NCBI RefSeq assembly: GCF_002933295.1 | Contig: NZ_PSSW01000007.1 | Coordinates: 168,424 to 232,423 of the forward strand | Source: Marinobacter flavimaris | Lineage (GTDB): Bacteria > Pseudomonadota > Gammaproteobacteria > Pseudomonadales > Oleiphilaceae | Direction of reading: 5' to 3' | Length of the DNA: 64,000 bases | Shown: positions 48,813 through 56,183 of the stretch, piece by piece | How positions within the stretch are numbered: the stretch's first letter is position 1 | Layout of the letters: the number at the start of each line of letters is the position of its first letter | Translations under genes and position numbers: made by a program | Notes under the pieces: generated by a model | What the model saw: the letters and a program-made list of their open reading frames with translations, nothing else | What the model was told of the DNA's origin: nothing | Databases searched by the model: none

Positions 48813-50501
48813 ATGAGCGAGGCCGCAACCAGCGTTAATCCAGGGCTATCCCAGCCCCTGCTGGCTAAGCGTACCTCTCCAAAATGGATGATCAGCGCAC
48901 TACTGACCACCGCCATCGTCGCCCTTCCGGTTCTCTCCGTTATTTTTCTGGCGTTTTTTCCCGAAGAGAACATCTGGCCACACCTGATCGAAACCACCCT
49001 TCCCCGGTACCTGACAACCACGCTCAAACTGATGATTGGGGTGGGCGCCCTTACCCTGGTTATAGGCCTTGCGTCGGCCTGGGCGGTCACCATGTGCGAG
49101 TTCCCGGGCCGCAAATTCTTTGAGTGGGCGATGCTGCTACCATTTGCAGTGCCCGCCTACGTTATTGCCTATGTGTACACAAGTCTCCTGGACTACGCTG
49201 GCCCCGTTCAGGGTGCCTTGAGAGACCTGTTCGGCTGGAGCAGTGCCGCAGACTACTGGTTCCCGGAAATTCGCAGCCTCGAAGGCGCCACGCTGATGAT
49301 CGGGCTGGTGTTGTATCCCTACGTTTACCTTCTGGCCCGCGCCGCCTTTCTGGAACAGTCCCCGTCTCTGTTCGCGGTCAGCCGCAGTCTCGGCCACTCC
49401 GCGCTGAGCACGTTCTTCAGGGTGGTTCTGCCCATCGCCCGGCCGGCGGTAGCCGTCGGCCTTTCCCTGGTGCTGATGGAAACCCTGAACGATTTTGGCA
49501 CCGTGGACTTCTTTGCCGTCCAGACCCTGACCGCTGGCCTGTTTGATACCTGGATGAATCTGGGCAACCTCGGTGGGGCCGCTCAAATAGCCACCACAAT
49601 GCTGATCTTCGTGGTGATCCTGGTTACCCTGGAACGGTATTCCCGAAGACGCCAGCAACAGTTCGCAGCGCGGGACAACCGTGAGCCGATCCAGCGCTTC
49701 ACCATGTCCTTCCCGCGCCAGATGATTTGCGTAGCGGTTTGCGCTTTGCCGGTTCTGTTCGGTTTCGTGATTCCCGGTGCAACCCTCGGGCTCTATGCGT
49801 GGGAATACTTCGGTGAAAGCTGGAACCCGGATTTTGTCCGAAACACCTTCAACAGCCTTTTCCTCTCTGGCACGGCAGCCCTCACTACTCTGCTGATTGG
49901 TGTTACGCTCGCCTACAGCCGCCGACTGCACAACACTCGCAAAATGCAGGTACTGATGCGCCTTTCCAGCCTGGGCTATGCCATGCCCGGCGCCGTGCTG
50001 GCTGTTGGTGTGATTGTGCCCCTGGCAGGTTTTGACAACTGGCTGGATAGCCTGATGCGGGACGTATTCGGAATCAGCACGGGCCTGTTACTGAGTGGCT
50101 CGGCCTTCGCCCTGGTGTTTGCCTACACCGTGCGATTCCTTGCCGTTTCGGCCGGTAGCGTGGAGAGTGCGTTGCAGAAGATTACCCCGAGCATGGACAT
50201 GGCGTCCCGCTCTCTGGGCCACACCCCGGGCAACACCCTGGTCAGGGTTCACTTGCCAATGTTGCGAGGCACATTGGTAACAGCGGCCCTGGTGGTTTTC
50301 GTCGATTGCATGAAGGAATTGCCGGCCACCCTGATACTCAGGCCGTTCAACTTCGAGACACTGGCGACCTACGTGTACCAGTTCGCCTCTGACGAGCGCC
50401 TGTACCACAGCGCCCTGCCCGCCCTGATTATTGTTCTGGCTGGCATCATTCCGATTATTCTGATGAGCCGCTCAATCTCCAACAGCCGGTCAATTGCCTG
50501 A
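48813..50501 (+). CDS. Ferric iron ABC transporter permease (FbpB-like)
   Basis: A 562-residue membrane protein with two tandem binding-protein-dependent permease domains (about 50-270 and 330-555), about 12 TM helices. EAA-type loops are visible (AVSRSLGHSALSTFFRVVLP; ASRSLGHTPGNTLVRVHLP). It pairs with the binding protein upstream. No ATPase gene follows, so the energising subunit must be encoded elsewhere, as known for P. aeruginosa hitAB. The thioesterase gene converges on it after five bases. Confidence 0.93.
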   Translation: MSEAATSVNPGLSQPLLAKRTSPKWMISALLTTAIVALPVLSVIFLAFFPEENIWPHLIETTLPRYLTTTLKLMIGVGALTLVIGLASAWAVTMCEFPGRKFFEWAMLLPFAVPAYVIAYVYTSLLDYAGPVQGALRDLFGWSSAADYWFPEIRSLEGATLMIGLVLYPYVYLLARAAFLEQSPSLFAVSRSLGHSALSTFFRVVLPIARPAVAVGLSLVLMETLNDFGTVDFFAVQTLTAGLFDTWMNLGNLGGAAQIATTMLIFVVILVTLERYSRRRQQQFAARDNREPIQRFTMSFPRQMICVAVCALPVLFGFVIPGATLGLYAWEYFGESWNPDFVRNTFNSLFLSGTAALTTLLIGVTLAYSRRLHNTRKMQVLMRLSSLGYAMPGAVLAVGVIVPLAGFDNWLDSLMRDVFGISTGLLLSGSAFALVFAYTVRFLAVSAGSVESALQKITPSMDMASRSLGHTPGNTLVRVHLPMLRGTLVTAALVVFVDCMKELPATLILRPFNFETLATYVYQFASDERLYHSALPALIIVLAGIIPIILMSRSISNSRSIA

Positions 50502-50506
50502 CCAGC

Positions 50507-50992
50507 TCAGAACGTTACCCGGGATTTCACATCCTGAACCACGAACCGCCCCTGGAAAACCGCCACAGGATCCCCCTCAGGCATTGTGTTTGGTTCGCCG
50601 CAAAAAACCTCTGCCGTCAGATCCAGCCGACCCTTGCCATGCCGGGCCAGACTCTTGCGAAAACGTTCCGGTACCTCCTCACCGGGCAGGCGGCAGATCA
50701 CATAGAAATCGGAAGACACGGGCTCGAGGTAGTCGATATTCCCGCTCTGCACCACCACATTGCCCTTTAAGCCAAGATCCCATAGTGCCAATTCAGTCAG
50801 GCCCCAGGCCGCAGTAACCGCCGCAGAGTACACGCTGCCTCCGAACCCCGTACCCTGGTGGTTCTTGTTGGGTTCCAGCGGCGCACTGAGCAGCAGCGAA
50901 TGGCCATCCCAGGAATGCAATTGAATCCCCAACGCCCGGGAAAGGGGAATTTCGTCCTGGATACGCTTCTGGAAAAGGGACAACTGGCTCAT
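50507..50992 (-). CDS. YiiD-type hotdog thioesterase
   Basis: A 161-residue hotdog-fold protein resembling the YiiD C-terminal thioesterase domain. The key region is PLEPNKNHQGTGFGGSVYSA. It has a near-perfect ribosome-binding site (AGGAGG five bases before the ATG at 50992). The substrate is unknown, perhaps an acyl-CoA; the neighbouring upstream gene encodes an acyl-CoA synthetase in the same direction, but a terminator lies between them. Confidence 0.83.
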   Translation of the reverse strand: MSQLSLFQKRIQDEIPLSRALGIQLHSWDGHSLLLSAPLEPNKNHQGTGFGGSVYSAAVTAAWGLTELALWDLGLKGNVVVQSGNIDYLEPVSSDFYVICRLPGEEVPERFRKSLARHGKGRLDLTAEVFCGEPNTMPEGDPVAVFQGRFVVQDVKSRVTF

Positions 50993-51071
50993 AACATCCT
51001 CCTGATATTCATCCAGTTTAGGCCCGCTTACTCCTTTTCCCTATGCGACTTACGTCGGTTTTTTCCGGCAC

Positions 51072-51094
51072 AAAAAAGCCCGGCAGAGCCGGGC
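51072..51094 (-). terminator. Rho-independent terminator of the acyl-CoA synthetase gene
   Basis: On the minus strand GCCCGGC-TCT-GCCGGGC is a perfect 7-bp stem followed by six T (51077-51072), 30 bases after the stop codon. Confidence 0.93.
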
Positions 51095-51123
51095 CATAAC
51101 ATCTTCATTTTGAATCGGGCGTT

Positions 51124-52791
51124 TTACTGCCAGATAACCGGCTGACGCTGTGCATACCAGTTCTCCACTTGCTCCTGATACGCATCCTCAACCACATTGC
51201 GCTTGAGCTTCATGGTCGGCGTGAGGAAGCTGTTCTCGATCGACCACTCGTCGCTCATTACGGTGATAAACGCCAGCTGTTCGTGGGGATCCACGGTCTT
51301 GTTCACATCGGCAATCAGCTTCTTGAAGCTCTCTTCGATTTCCTTACGGAAGGCTTCATCCGCCATTTTCGGCCGGGACTCCTCGGCCAGCATCACCAGC
51401 GCGTGGGGCTGGGTCTGATTGGCACCGGAGACACACACCATCTCGATGGCATCGTGGGACATCAGACGGTTCTCAATGGGTGCAGGCGCAATATACTTGC
51501 CCTTGCTGGTCTTGAAGATTTCCTTGATGCGACCGGTGATCTTGAGCCGGCCCATCTCATCAATTTCACCCTTGTCGCCAGTCTTCAGGAAGCCATCCTC
51601 GGTGAAGGTCTCCCGGGTTTTCTCTTCGTCCTTGTAGTAGCCCATCATGGTGGCCGGGCTCTTGATCTGGATCTCTCCCTCCGGGCTGATGCGGGTTTCA
51701 ACCCCCGGCGCGGACTCACCGACGTAACCGGTTCTTGAGCGCCCTGGCTTGCTCATGTGGGAGTAGGCAAAGTTTTCAGACATGCCATAGCCCTCAAGCA
51801 ACTCGAGACCAAGGTTGCGGTACCAGTCCAGAACGTCGCTCGCCAGGGGGGCCGAGCCACTGCCTGCCAGCTTGACCTTGTCCAGGCCCAGACCCTTCAG
51901 GATTTTCTTCTTGATCAGTTTGTTGACCACCGGAATCTTCAGCAGCCGGTCCAGCTTCTTTTTCGGCAGCTTCTGAAGCACACCGTGCTGGAATTTCACC
52001 CACAGGCGCGGTACCGAGAGGAACAGAGTTGGCTGGGCACGCTGCAAATCCTGCACGAAAGTATCCAGAGATTCCGCAAAATACAGATGGAAGCCGGCAT
52101 ACAGCGATGCCAGCTCAACAAAGGTGCGTTCGAATACGTGAGCCAGCGGCAGGTACGACAACATGCGCTCCTCGGAGCTCACGCCGAGTACCTCCATGCC
52201 CCCCTCTGCCGCATAGGCCATATTGTAAAAGCTGAGCATGACGCCCTTGGGTTTCCCGGTGCTACCGGAGGTGTAAACGATGGTGGCCAGTTCGTCGGCA
52301 TCACGCTGAACGTTTTCTTCCAGAGGCGGATACTTGGCGACAATATCGTCCCAGGTTTCGAAATCATTGGGCGGGCTCAGCGGGAAGGAGATGCAACGCA
52401 CGGATTCCGGCACGCCCGGTTTCATCATGTCCCAGTCGTCCAGCTTGCCGACAAACACCACCTCGCACTCGGCGTGGTTCAGGATGTAATTAACGGTGTC
52501 GGCATTCAGGGTGGGATAAAGCGGAACGGAAATATGGCCGGCCATCCAGATGGCCCAGTCGGTCATGATCCAGTGGGCGCAGTTTTTGGAAATAAGGCCG
52601 ATGCGACTCTTTTCGGGGAGATTCAGGGACTTCAGGTAAGACGCCATGCACCTCGCCTCATCCACCGCCCGGCCCCAGGTATACTCCACCGTTTTTCCGT
52701 CCCCGATGGGCTGGGTCATATAAACGGAGTTCGGCTTGGCATTCTCCCAGTGATAGACCATATCCAGGGGAAGCTTGTTTGTTGTGTCCAT
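51124..52791 (-). CDS. AMP-binding long-chain acyl-CoA synthetase
   Basis: A 555-residue member of the ANL adenylating family. The P-loop is TIVYTSGSTGKPKGVML, the A5 motif GYGMSENF, and the A7-A8 region TGDKGEIDEMGRLKITGRIKE. The segment KTSKGKYIAPAPIENRL is typical of bubblegum/long-chain types that activate fatty acids to acyl-CoA. The start follows a GGAAGG. It has its own terminator and appears monocistronic. Confidence 0.92.
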   Translation of the reverse strand: MDTTNKLPLDMVYHWENAKPNSVYMTQPIGDGKTVEYTWGRAVDEARCMASYLKSLNLPEKSRIGLISKNCAHWIMTDWAIWMAGHISVPLYPTLNADTVNYILNHAECEVVFVGKLDDWDMMKPGVPESVRCISFPLSPPNDFETWDDIVAKYPPLEENVQRDADELATIVYTSGSTGKPKGVMLSFYNMAYAAEGGMEVLGVSSEERMLSYLPLAHVFERTFVELASLYAGFHLYFAESLDTFVQDLQRAQPTLFLSVPRLWVKFQHGVLQKLPKKKLDRLLKIPVVNKLIKKKILKGLGLDKVKLAGSGSAPLASDVLDWYRNLGLELLEGYGMSENFAYSHMSKPGRSRTGYVGESAPGVETRISPEGEIQIKSPATMMGYYKDEEKTRETFTEDGFLKTGDKGEIDEMGRLKITGRIKEIFKTSKGKYIAPAPIENRLMSHDAIEMVCVSGANQTQPHALVMLAEESRPKMADEAFRKEIEESFKKLIADVNKTVDPHEQLAFITVMSDEWSIENSFLTPTMKLKRNVVEDAYQEQVENWYAQRQPVIWQ

Positions 52792-53032
52792 GGACCTTCC
52801 TTGCAGTTCGTTATTCGAGTTATGGATGATTTATTATTAGACTTTCGTAGGGTATTTCAACATAGTATGAGCGGTCAAAACGTGACACAAGCAAAATAAT
52901 TTCCAACTGCATCTATTGCAACCAAAACGCCGCCACCGGCAACATCCCCTACCCCTTAAACCCCTTGCCTGTGGTAAACTTCCGCCCCTTCAGATTCGCA
53001 ACATATCAGTTAACCTACCCGGAGATGGGCAT

Positions 53033-54007
53033 ATGGCCAAGACAACCCTGCGCACCCTGTTCGGTGCCACCCTGCTGGCGCTGGCAACACTTGTTCAGGC
53101 ACAGGAACCCCGCGTTGTAGCCATCACACAGATTGTGGAACACCCGGCACTGGACGCCGTCTACCAGGGCATAAAAGATGAACTCGCCGAGCGCGGCTTC
53201 AAAGAGGGCGACAACCTCGAAGTGATGCACGAAAGTGCCCAGGGCAACTCTGCCATTGCTTCTCAGATTGCCCGCAAATTCGTTGGTGAAAGTCCCGACG
53301 TGATCGTGGCGATCGCAACGCCTTCCGCGCAAACCGTTGCCGCTGCGGCCCGCAATACACCGGTAATTTTCTCCGCTGTGACCGACCCGCTTGGCGCCAA
53401 GCTGGTAAGCAATCTGGAGGCGCCTGGCGCCAACATTACCGGCGTAAGCGACATGCTGCCCATCGACAAACACCTGGACATGCTGCAGCGCGTAATGCCC
53501 GATGCCAAACGCATTGGCACGGTGTACAACCCGGGCGAAGCCAATGCCGTTTCCCTGGTGGAACTGCTCGAAGAGCGCCTCGCGGCGCGTGGTCTTGAAC
53601 TGGTAAAAGGCGCTGCCACCAAAACTTCCGAGGTTCTGGGCGCGGCCCGCTCCCTGGTGGGTAAAGCTGACGCCATCTACCTGACCACAGACAATACCGT
53701 GATCAGTGCTGCCGAAGCCGTTATCTCTGTTGGTGAGCGCGCCAGCATTCCGGTATTCGCGGCAGACACCGCTACCGTTGAGCGCGGTGCCGTTGCTGCA
53801 CTCGGGTTTGATTACTACGACCATGGCCGCCAGACCGGCGTGATGGTTGCCCGGGTATTGAATGGCGAGAAACCCGGCGAAATGGCGGTTGAAACCATGG
53901 AGAAGCTGGACCTGTTCGTGAACCCGGCCGCCGCAGAGCGCATGGGCATCACCCTGTCAGATGATGTAATCGCAGACGCGAAGAAAGTGATCGACAGCGC
54001 CAAGTAA
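53033..54007 (+). CDS. ABC transporter substrate-binding protein (TrpX-like family)
   Basis: A 324-residue periplasmic binding protein of the ABC_sub_bind (PF04392) type. It has a signal peptide (RTLFGATLLALATLVQAQ) and then VVAITQIVEHPALDAVYQGI. The motif NPGEANAVSLVELLEE and FDYYDHGRQTGVM are characteristic. GGAG lies eight bases before ATG 53033. With the next two genes it forms an importer like TrpXYZ; the ligand (perhaps an aromatic amino acid or a nucleoside-like compound) cannot be read from the sequence. The upstream gap 52792-53032 shows no clear consensus promoter. Confidence 0.9.
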   Translation: MAKTTLRTLFGATLLALATLVQAQEPRVVAITQIVEHPALDAVYQGIKDELAERGFKEGDNLEVMHESAQGNSAIASQIARKFVGESPDVIVAIATPSAQTVAAAARNTPVIFSAVTDPLGAKLVSNLEAPGANITGVSDMLPIDKHLDMLQRVMPDAKRIGTVYNPGEANAVSLVELLEERLAARGLELVKGAATKTSEVLGAARSLVGKADAIYLTTDNTVISAAEAVISVGERASIPVFAADTATVERGAVAALGFDYYDHGRQTGVMVARVLNGEKPGEMAVETMEKLDLFVNPAAAERMGITLSDDVIADAKKVIDSAK

Positions 54008-54020
54008 TCCCCCTGAACCC

Positions 54021-54053
54021 AACGGGCGGCCCTCACGAGGGGCTGCCCGTTTT
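54021..54053 (+). terminator. Attenuator-like hairpin between binding protein and permease genes
   Basis: AACGGGCGGCCCT (54021-54033) and GGGGCTGCCCGTT (54039-54051) form a 13-bp stem with two G-T wobbles and a 5-base loop, followed by TTTAT. It would reduce expression of the permease and ATPase relative to the binding protein. Confidence 0.78.
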
Positions 54054-54073
54054 ATCATTGGTGATACCCGACC

Positions 54074-54976
54074 ATGCTGAGTAACATCGCTCTTTATGGT
54101 GCCATTGAGACCGGACTGATCTACGGCCTGGTCGCCTTCGGCATCTACCTCTCCTTCCGGGTGCTGGATTTCCCGGATCTCACTGTAGATGGCAGCTTTC
54201 CTCTCGGTGCTGCCGTTGCCGCCGTACTGATCATTGAAGGCTGGAACCCGTGGTTAGCCACAGGCTGTGCCGTCATGGCCGGCATGGCCGCAGGCGCGGT
54301 AACAGCACTGCTGAATGTGAAACTCAACATTCTGAATCTGTTGGCCTCGATCCTGACCATGATTGCGCTCTATTCAGTGAACCTGCGCATCATGGGCCGC
54401 CCGAACGTGGCCCTGCTGACCGAAGAAACCGTGCTGACGCCCTGGTACGACCTGGATCTGGCCTACCACCAGGTACCGGTGCTTCTGTTCGTTATTGTGG
54501 TCTTTGTTGCCCTTATCCTGCTGTGGCGTTTCATGAAATCCGAAACCGGCCTGGCCATGCGAGCCACTGGCGCCAACGCCAGAATGGCCCGGGCACAGGG
54601 CATCGCCACCGGCGCCATGATTGTTCTCGGCGTTGCCGTTTCCAACGGCCTTGTCGGACTTGCCGGTGCGCTCTTTGCCCAGAGCCAGGGTGCAGCCGAT
54701 GTCACCATGGGCGTTGGCGTGATCGTCATTGGCCTTGCCTCCCTGATTGGCGGTGAAGCCGTGGTGACGCCCTCTACCGTGGTACGTGCGCTCATCGCGT
54801 GCGTGGTGGGCGCAATCATCTACCGACTGGCCATTGCCTTCGCTCTGAATGCGGATTTCCTGGGACTGCAAGCCCAGGATCTGAACCTGATTACCGCGGT
54901 TCTGGTTACCCTGGCCATCGTTTTGCCCGGCGTACGTTCATCCATTGCCGGCAAACTTTCCCGTAGCAAGGCCTAA
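54074..54976 (+). CDS. ABC transporter permease (TrpY-like)
   Basis: A 300-residue membrane protein of the BPD_transp_2 (LivH-like) group with about eight TM helices. Family segments are LSFRVLDFPDLTVDGSFPLG at the start and NGLVGLAGALFAQSQGAADV. It is followed after nine bases by the ATPase gene, which has a perfect AAGGAGG. Confidence 0.92.
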   Translation: MLSNIALYGAIETGLIYGLVAFGIYLSFRVLDFPDLTVDGSFPLGAAVAAVLIIEGWNPWLATGCAVMAGMAAGAVTALLNVKLNILNLLASILTMIALYSVNLRIMGRPNVALLTEETVLTPWYDLDLAYHQVPVLLFVIVVFVALILLWRFMKSETGLAMRATGANARMARAQGIATGAMIVLGVAVSNGLVGLAGALFAQSQGAADVTMGVGVIVIGLASLIGGEAVVTPSTVVRALIACVVGAIIYRLAIAFALNADFLGLQAQDLNLITAVLVTLAIVLPGVRSSIAGKLSRSKA

Positions 54977-54985
54977 GGAGGCGAC

Positions 54986-55780
54986 ATGATCAGTGCAACC
55001 GATCTCCGGCTTACCTTTGGCAAGGGCACACCGCTGGAAAACCCGGCCCTTCGGGGTATGAGCCTGACCGTTAACCAGGGTGAGTTCGTCACCGTGATAG
55101 GCAGCAACGGCGCCGGCAAATCCACCTTTCTGAATGCCCTCGCCGGCGAAGTGCTGGTAGACAGCGGCCAGATCATCGTGGACAACCTGGACGTCACCAA
55201 ACTGCCGACCCACAAGCGGGCCGGCCGTGTTGCCCGGGTATTCCAGGACCCACTGGCCGGTACCTGCGAGGGCCTCAGCATCGAGGAAAACCTTGCCCTG
55301 GCCATCAAACGTGGCCAACGCCGCGGCCTCACCAGCGCCGTAAAGAAGCAGTACATGGAAAAATTCAGGGACAGCCTTTCGTCCCTGAATCTGGGCCTGG
55401 AAAAACGTCTTGGCGACAAGATGGGCCTGCTCTCAGGGGGTCAGCGCCAAGCCGTGAGCCTGCTGATGGCGAGCCTCACACCTTCGAGCATCCTGCTGCT
55501 GGACGAACACACGGCCGCGCTGGACCCGAAAACTGCAGCATTCGTGCTGGAACTCACCACCAAGATCATCGAAGAGCAGAAGCTCACCGCACTGATGGTA
55601 ACCCACAGCATGAAGCAGGCGCTGGAGGTCGGCAGCCGCACGGTAATGCTGCACCAGGGCCAGGTGGTATTCGATATCGCAGGCAAAGACCGCGAAGGTC
55701 TGGAAGTGAAGGACCTGCTCGGGCTGTTTGAAAAGCAGCGTGGGCTGGAAGTGGACGACGACAGCCTGTTGCTGGGCTGA
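54986..55780 (+). CDS. ABC transporter ATP-binding protein (TrpZ-like)
   Basis: A 264-residue ABC ATPase with Walker A GSNGAGKSTF, signature LLSGGQRQAVSLLMA, Walker B ILLLDEHTAALD (Glu-His rather than the usual Glu-Pro after Asp) and the switch His in MVTHSMKQAL. The DEHTAALDPKTA form is a mark of this importer group. It is the third gene of the operon and is followed by a terminator. Confidence 0.93.
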   Translation: MISATDLRLTFGKGTPLENPALRGMSLTVNQGEFVTVIGSNGAGKSTFLNALAGEVLVDSGQIIVDNLDVTKLPTHKRAGRVARVFQDPLAGTCEGLSIEENLALAIKRGQRRGLTSAVKKQYMEKFRDSLSSLNLGLEKRLGDKMGLLSGGQRQAVSLLMASLTPSSILLLDEHTAALDPKTAAFVLELTTKIIEEQKLTALMVTHSMKQALEVGSRTVMLHQGQVVFDIAGKDREGLEVKDLLGLFEKQRGLEVDDDSLLLG

Positions 55781-55786
55781 TAAAAA

Positions 55787-55813
55787 AACGGGGGCCAGAC
55801 TGGCCCCCGTTTC
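55787..55813 (+). terminator. Terminator of the TrpXYZ-like operon
   Basis: AACGGGGGCCA and TGGCCCCCGTT form a perfect 11-bp stem with loop GAC, preceded by seven A and followed by a short TT run. It starts six bases after the ATPase stop. Confidence 0.85.
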
Positions 55814-55886
55814 CCCTCCCTGCCCACTTGTTTTTCTCACTTTTCCTCCGGAATCGCACAATTCGCTATTGACACCACCTCCTCAC

Positions 55887-55910
55887 AAAACCACAACATG
55901 TAGTGGTTTT
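55887..55910. promoter_or_regulatory. Palindrome resembling a third NrdR box
   Basis: AAAACCAC and GTGGTTTT form a perfect 8-bp dyad around AACATGTA. The 16 bases 55891-55906 match the NrdR consensus (aCaCwAtATaTwGtGt) at 12 positions, as well as the two boxes downstream. It lies 133 bases upstream of the first of these. It could instead be a weak bidirectional terminator. Confidence 0.4.
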
Positions 55911-56023
55911 GAACCTTTAGCCCCAAACCGCTGTTTTAGAAAAAATTTCCCGGATTCAAGCCGGTTTTGATTGATTTTCTTTGCCCCGAAGCGTCTATCA
56001 ATAGTTGCGTTCTTATTCACAGA

Positions 56024-56071
56024 ACACTATATCCTGTTATACTCGTTTCAGATTCAGCCCATATATAGTGG
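56024..56071 (+). promoter_or_regulatory. Paired NrdR boxes at the nrdJ promoter
   Basis: Box 1, ACACTATATCCTGTTA (56024-56039), and box 2, AGCCCATATATAGTGG (56056-56071), each match about 12 of 16 NrdR consensus positions. Their starts are exactly 32 bases apart, three helical turns, as required for NrdR binding. A -10-like TATACT (56038-56043) overlaps box 1. Confidence 0.7.
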
Positions 56072-56118
56072 TTAAAAAGAAAACAGGCCCAAGGCCAAAG
56101 ATACGATTTTCAAGGGGT

Positions 56119-56149
56119 ATGGCGCCGCCGGTACAAGGACTGGCGCCAT
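56119..56149 (+). repeat. Inverted repeat in the nrdJ leader
   Basis: ATGGCGCC (56119-56126) and GGCGCCAT (56142-56149) are perfect inverted copies separated by 15 bases, 34 bases before the nrdJa start. It can form a hairpin in the 5' leader. No cobalamin-riboswitch core is present around it. Confidence 0.6.
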
Positions 56150-56183
56150 CAAAAGAAGACATACCGGAAGACAGAGGGTGGAA

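Noticed and set aside
56072..56183. Cobalamin riboswitch before nrdJa
   Set aside because: The leader is about 140 bases and has no B12-box-like core or multi-helix layout, only one inverted repeat.
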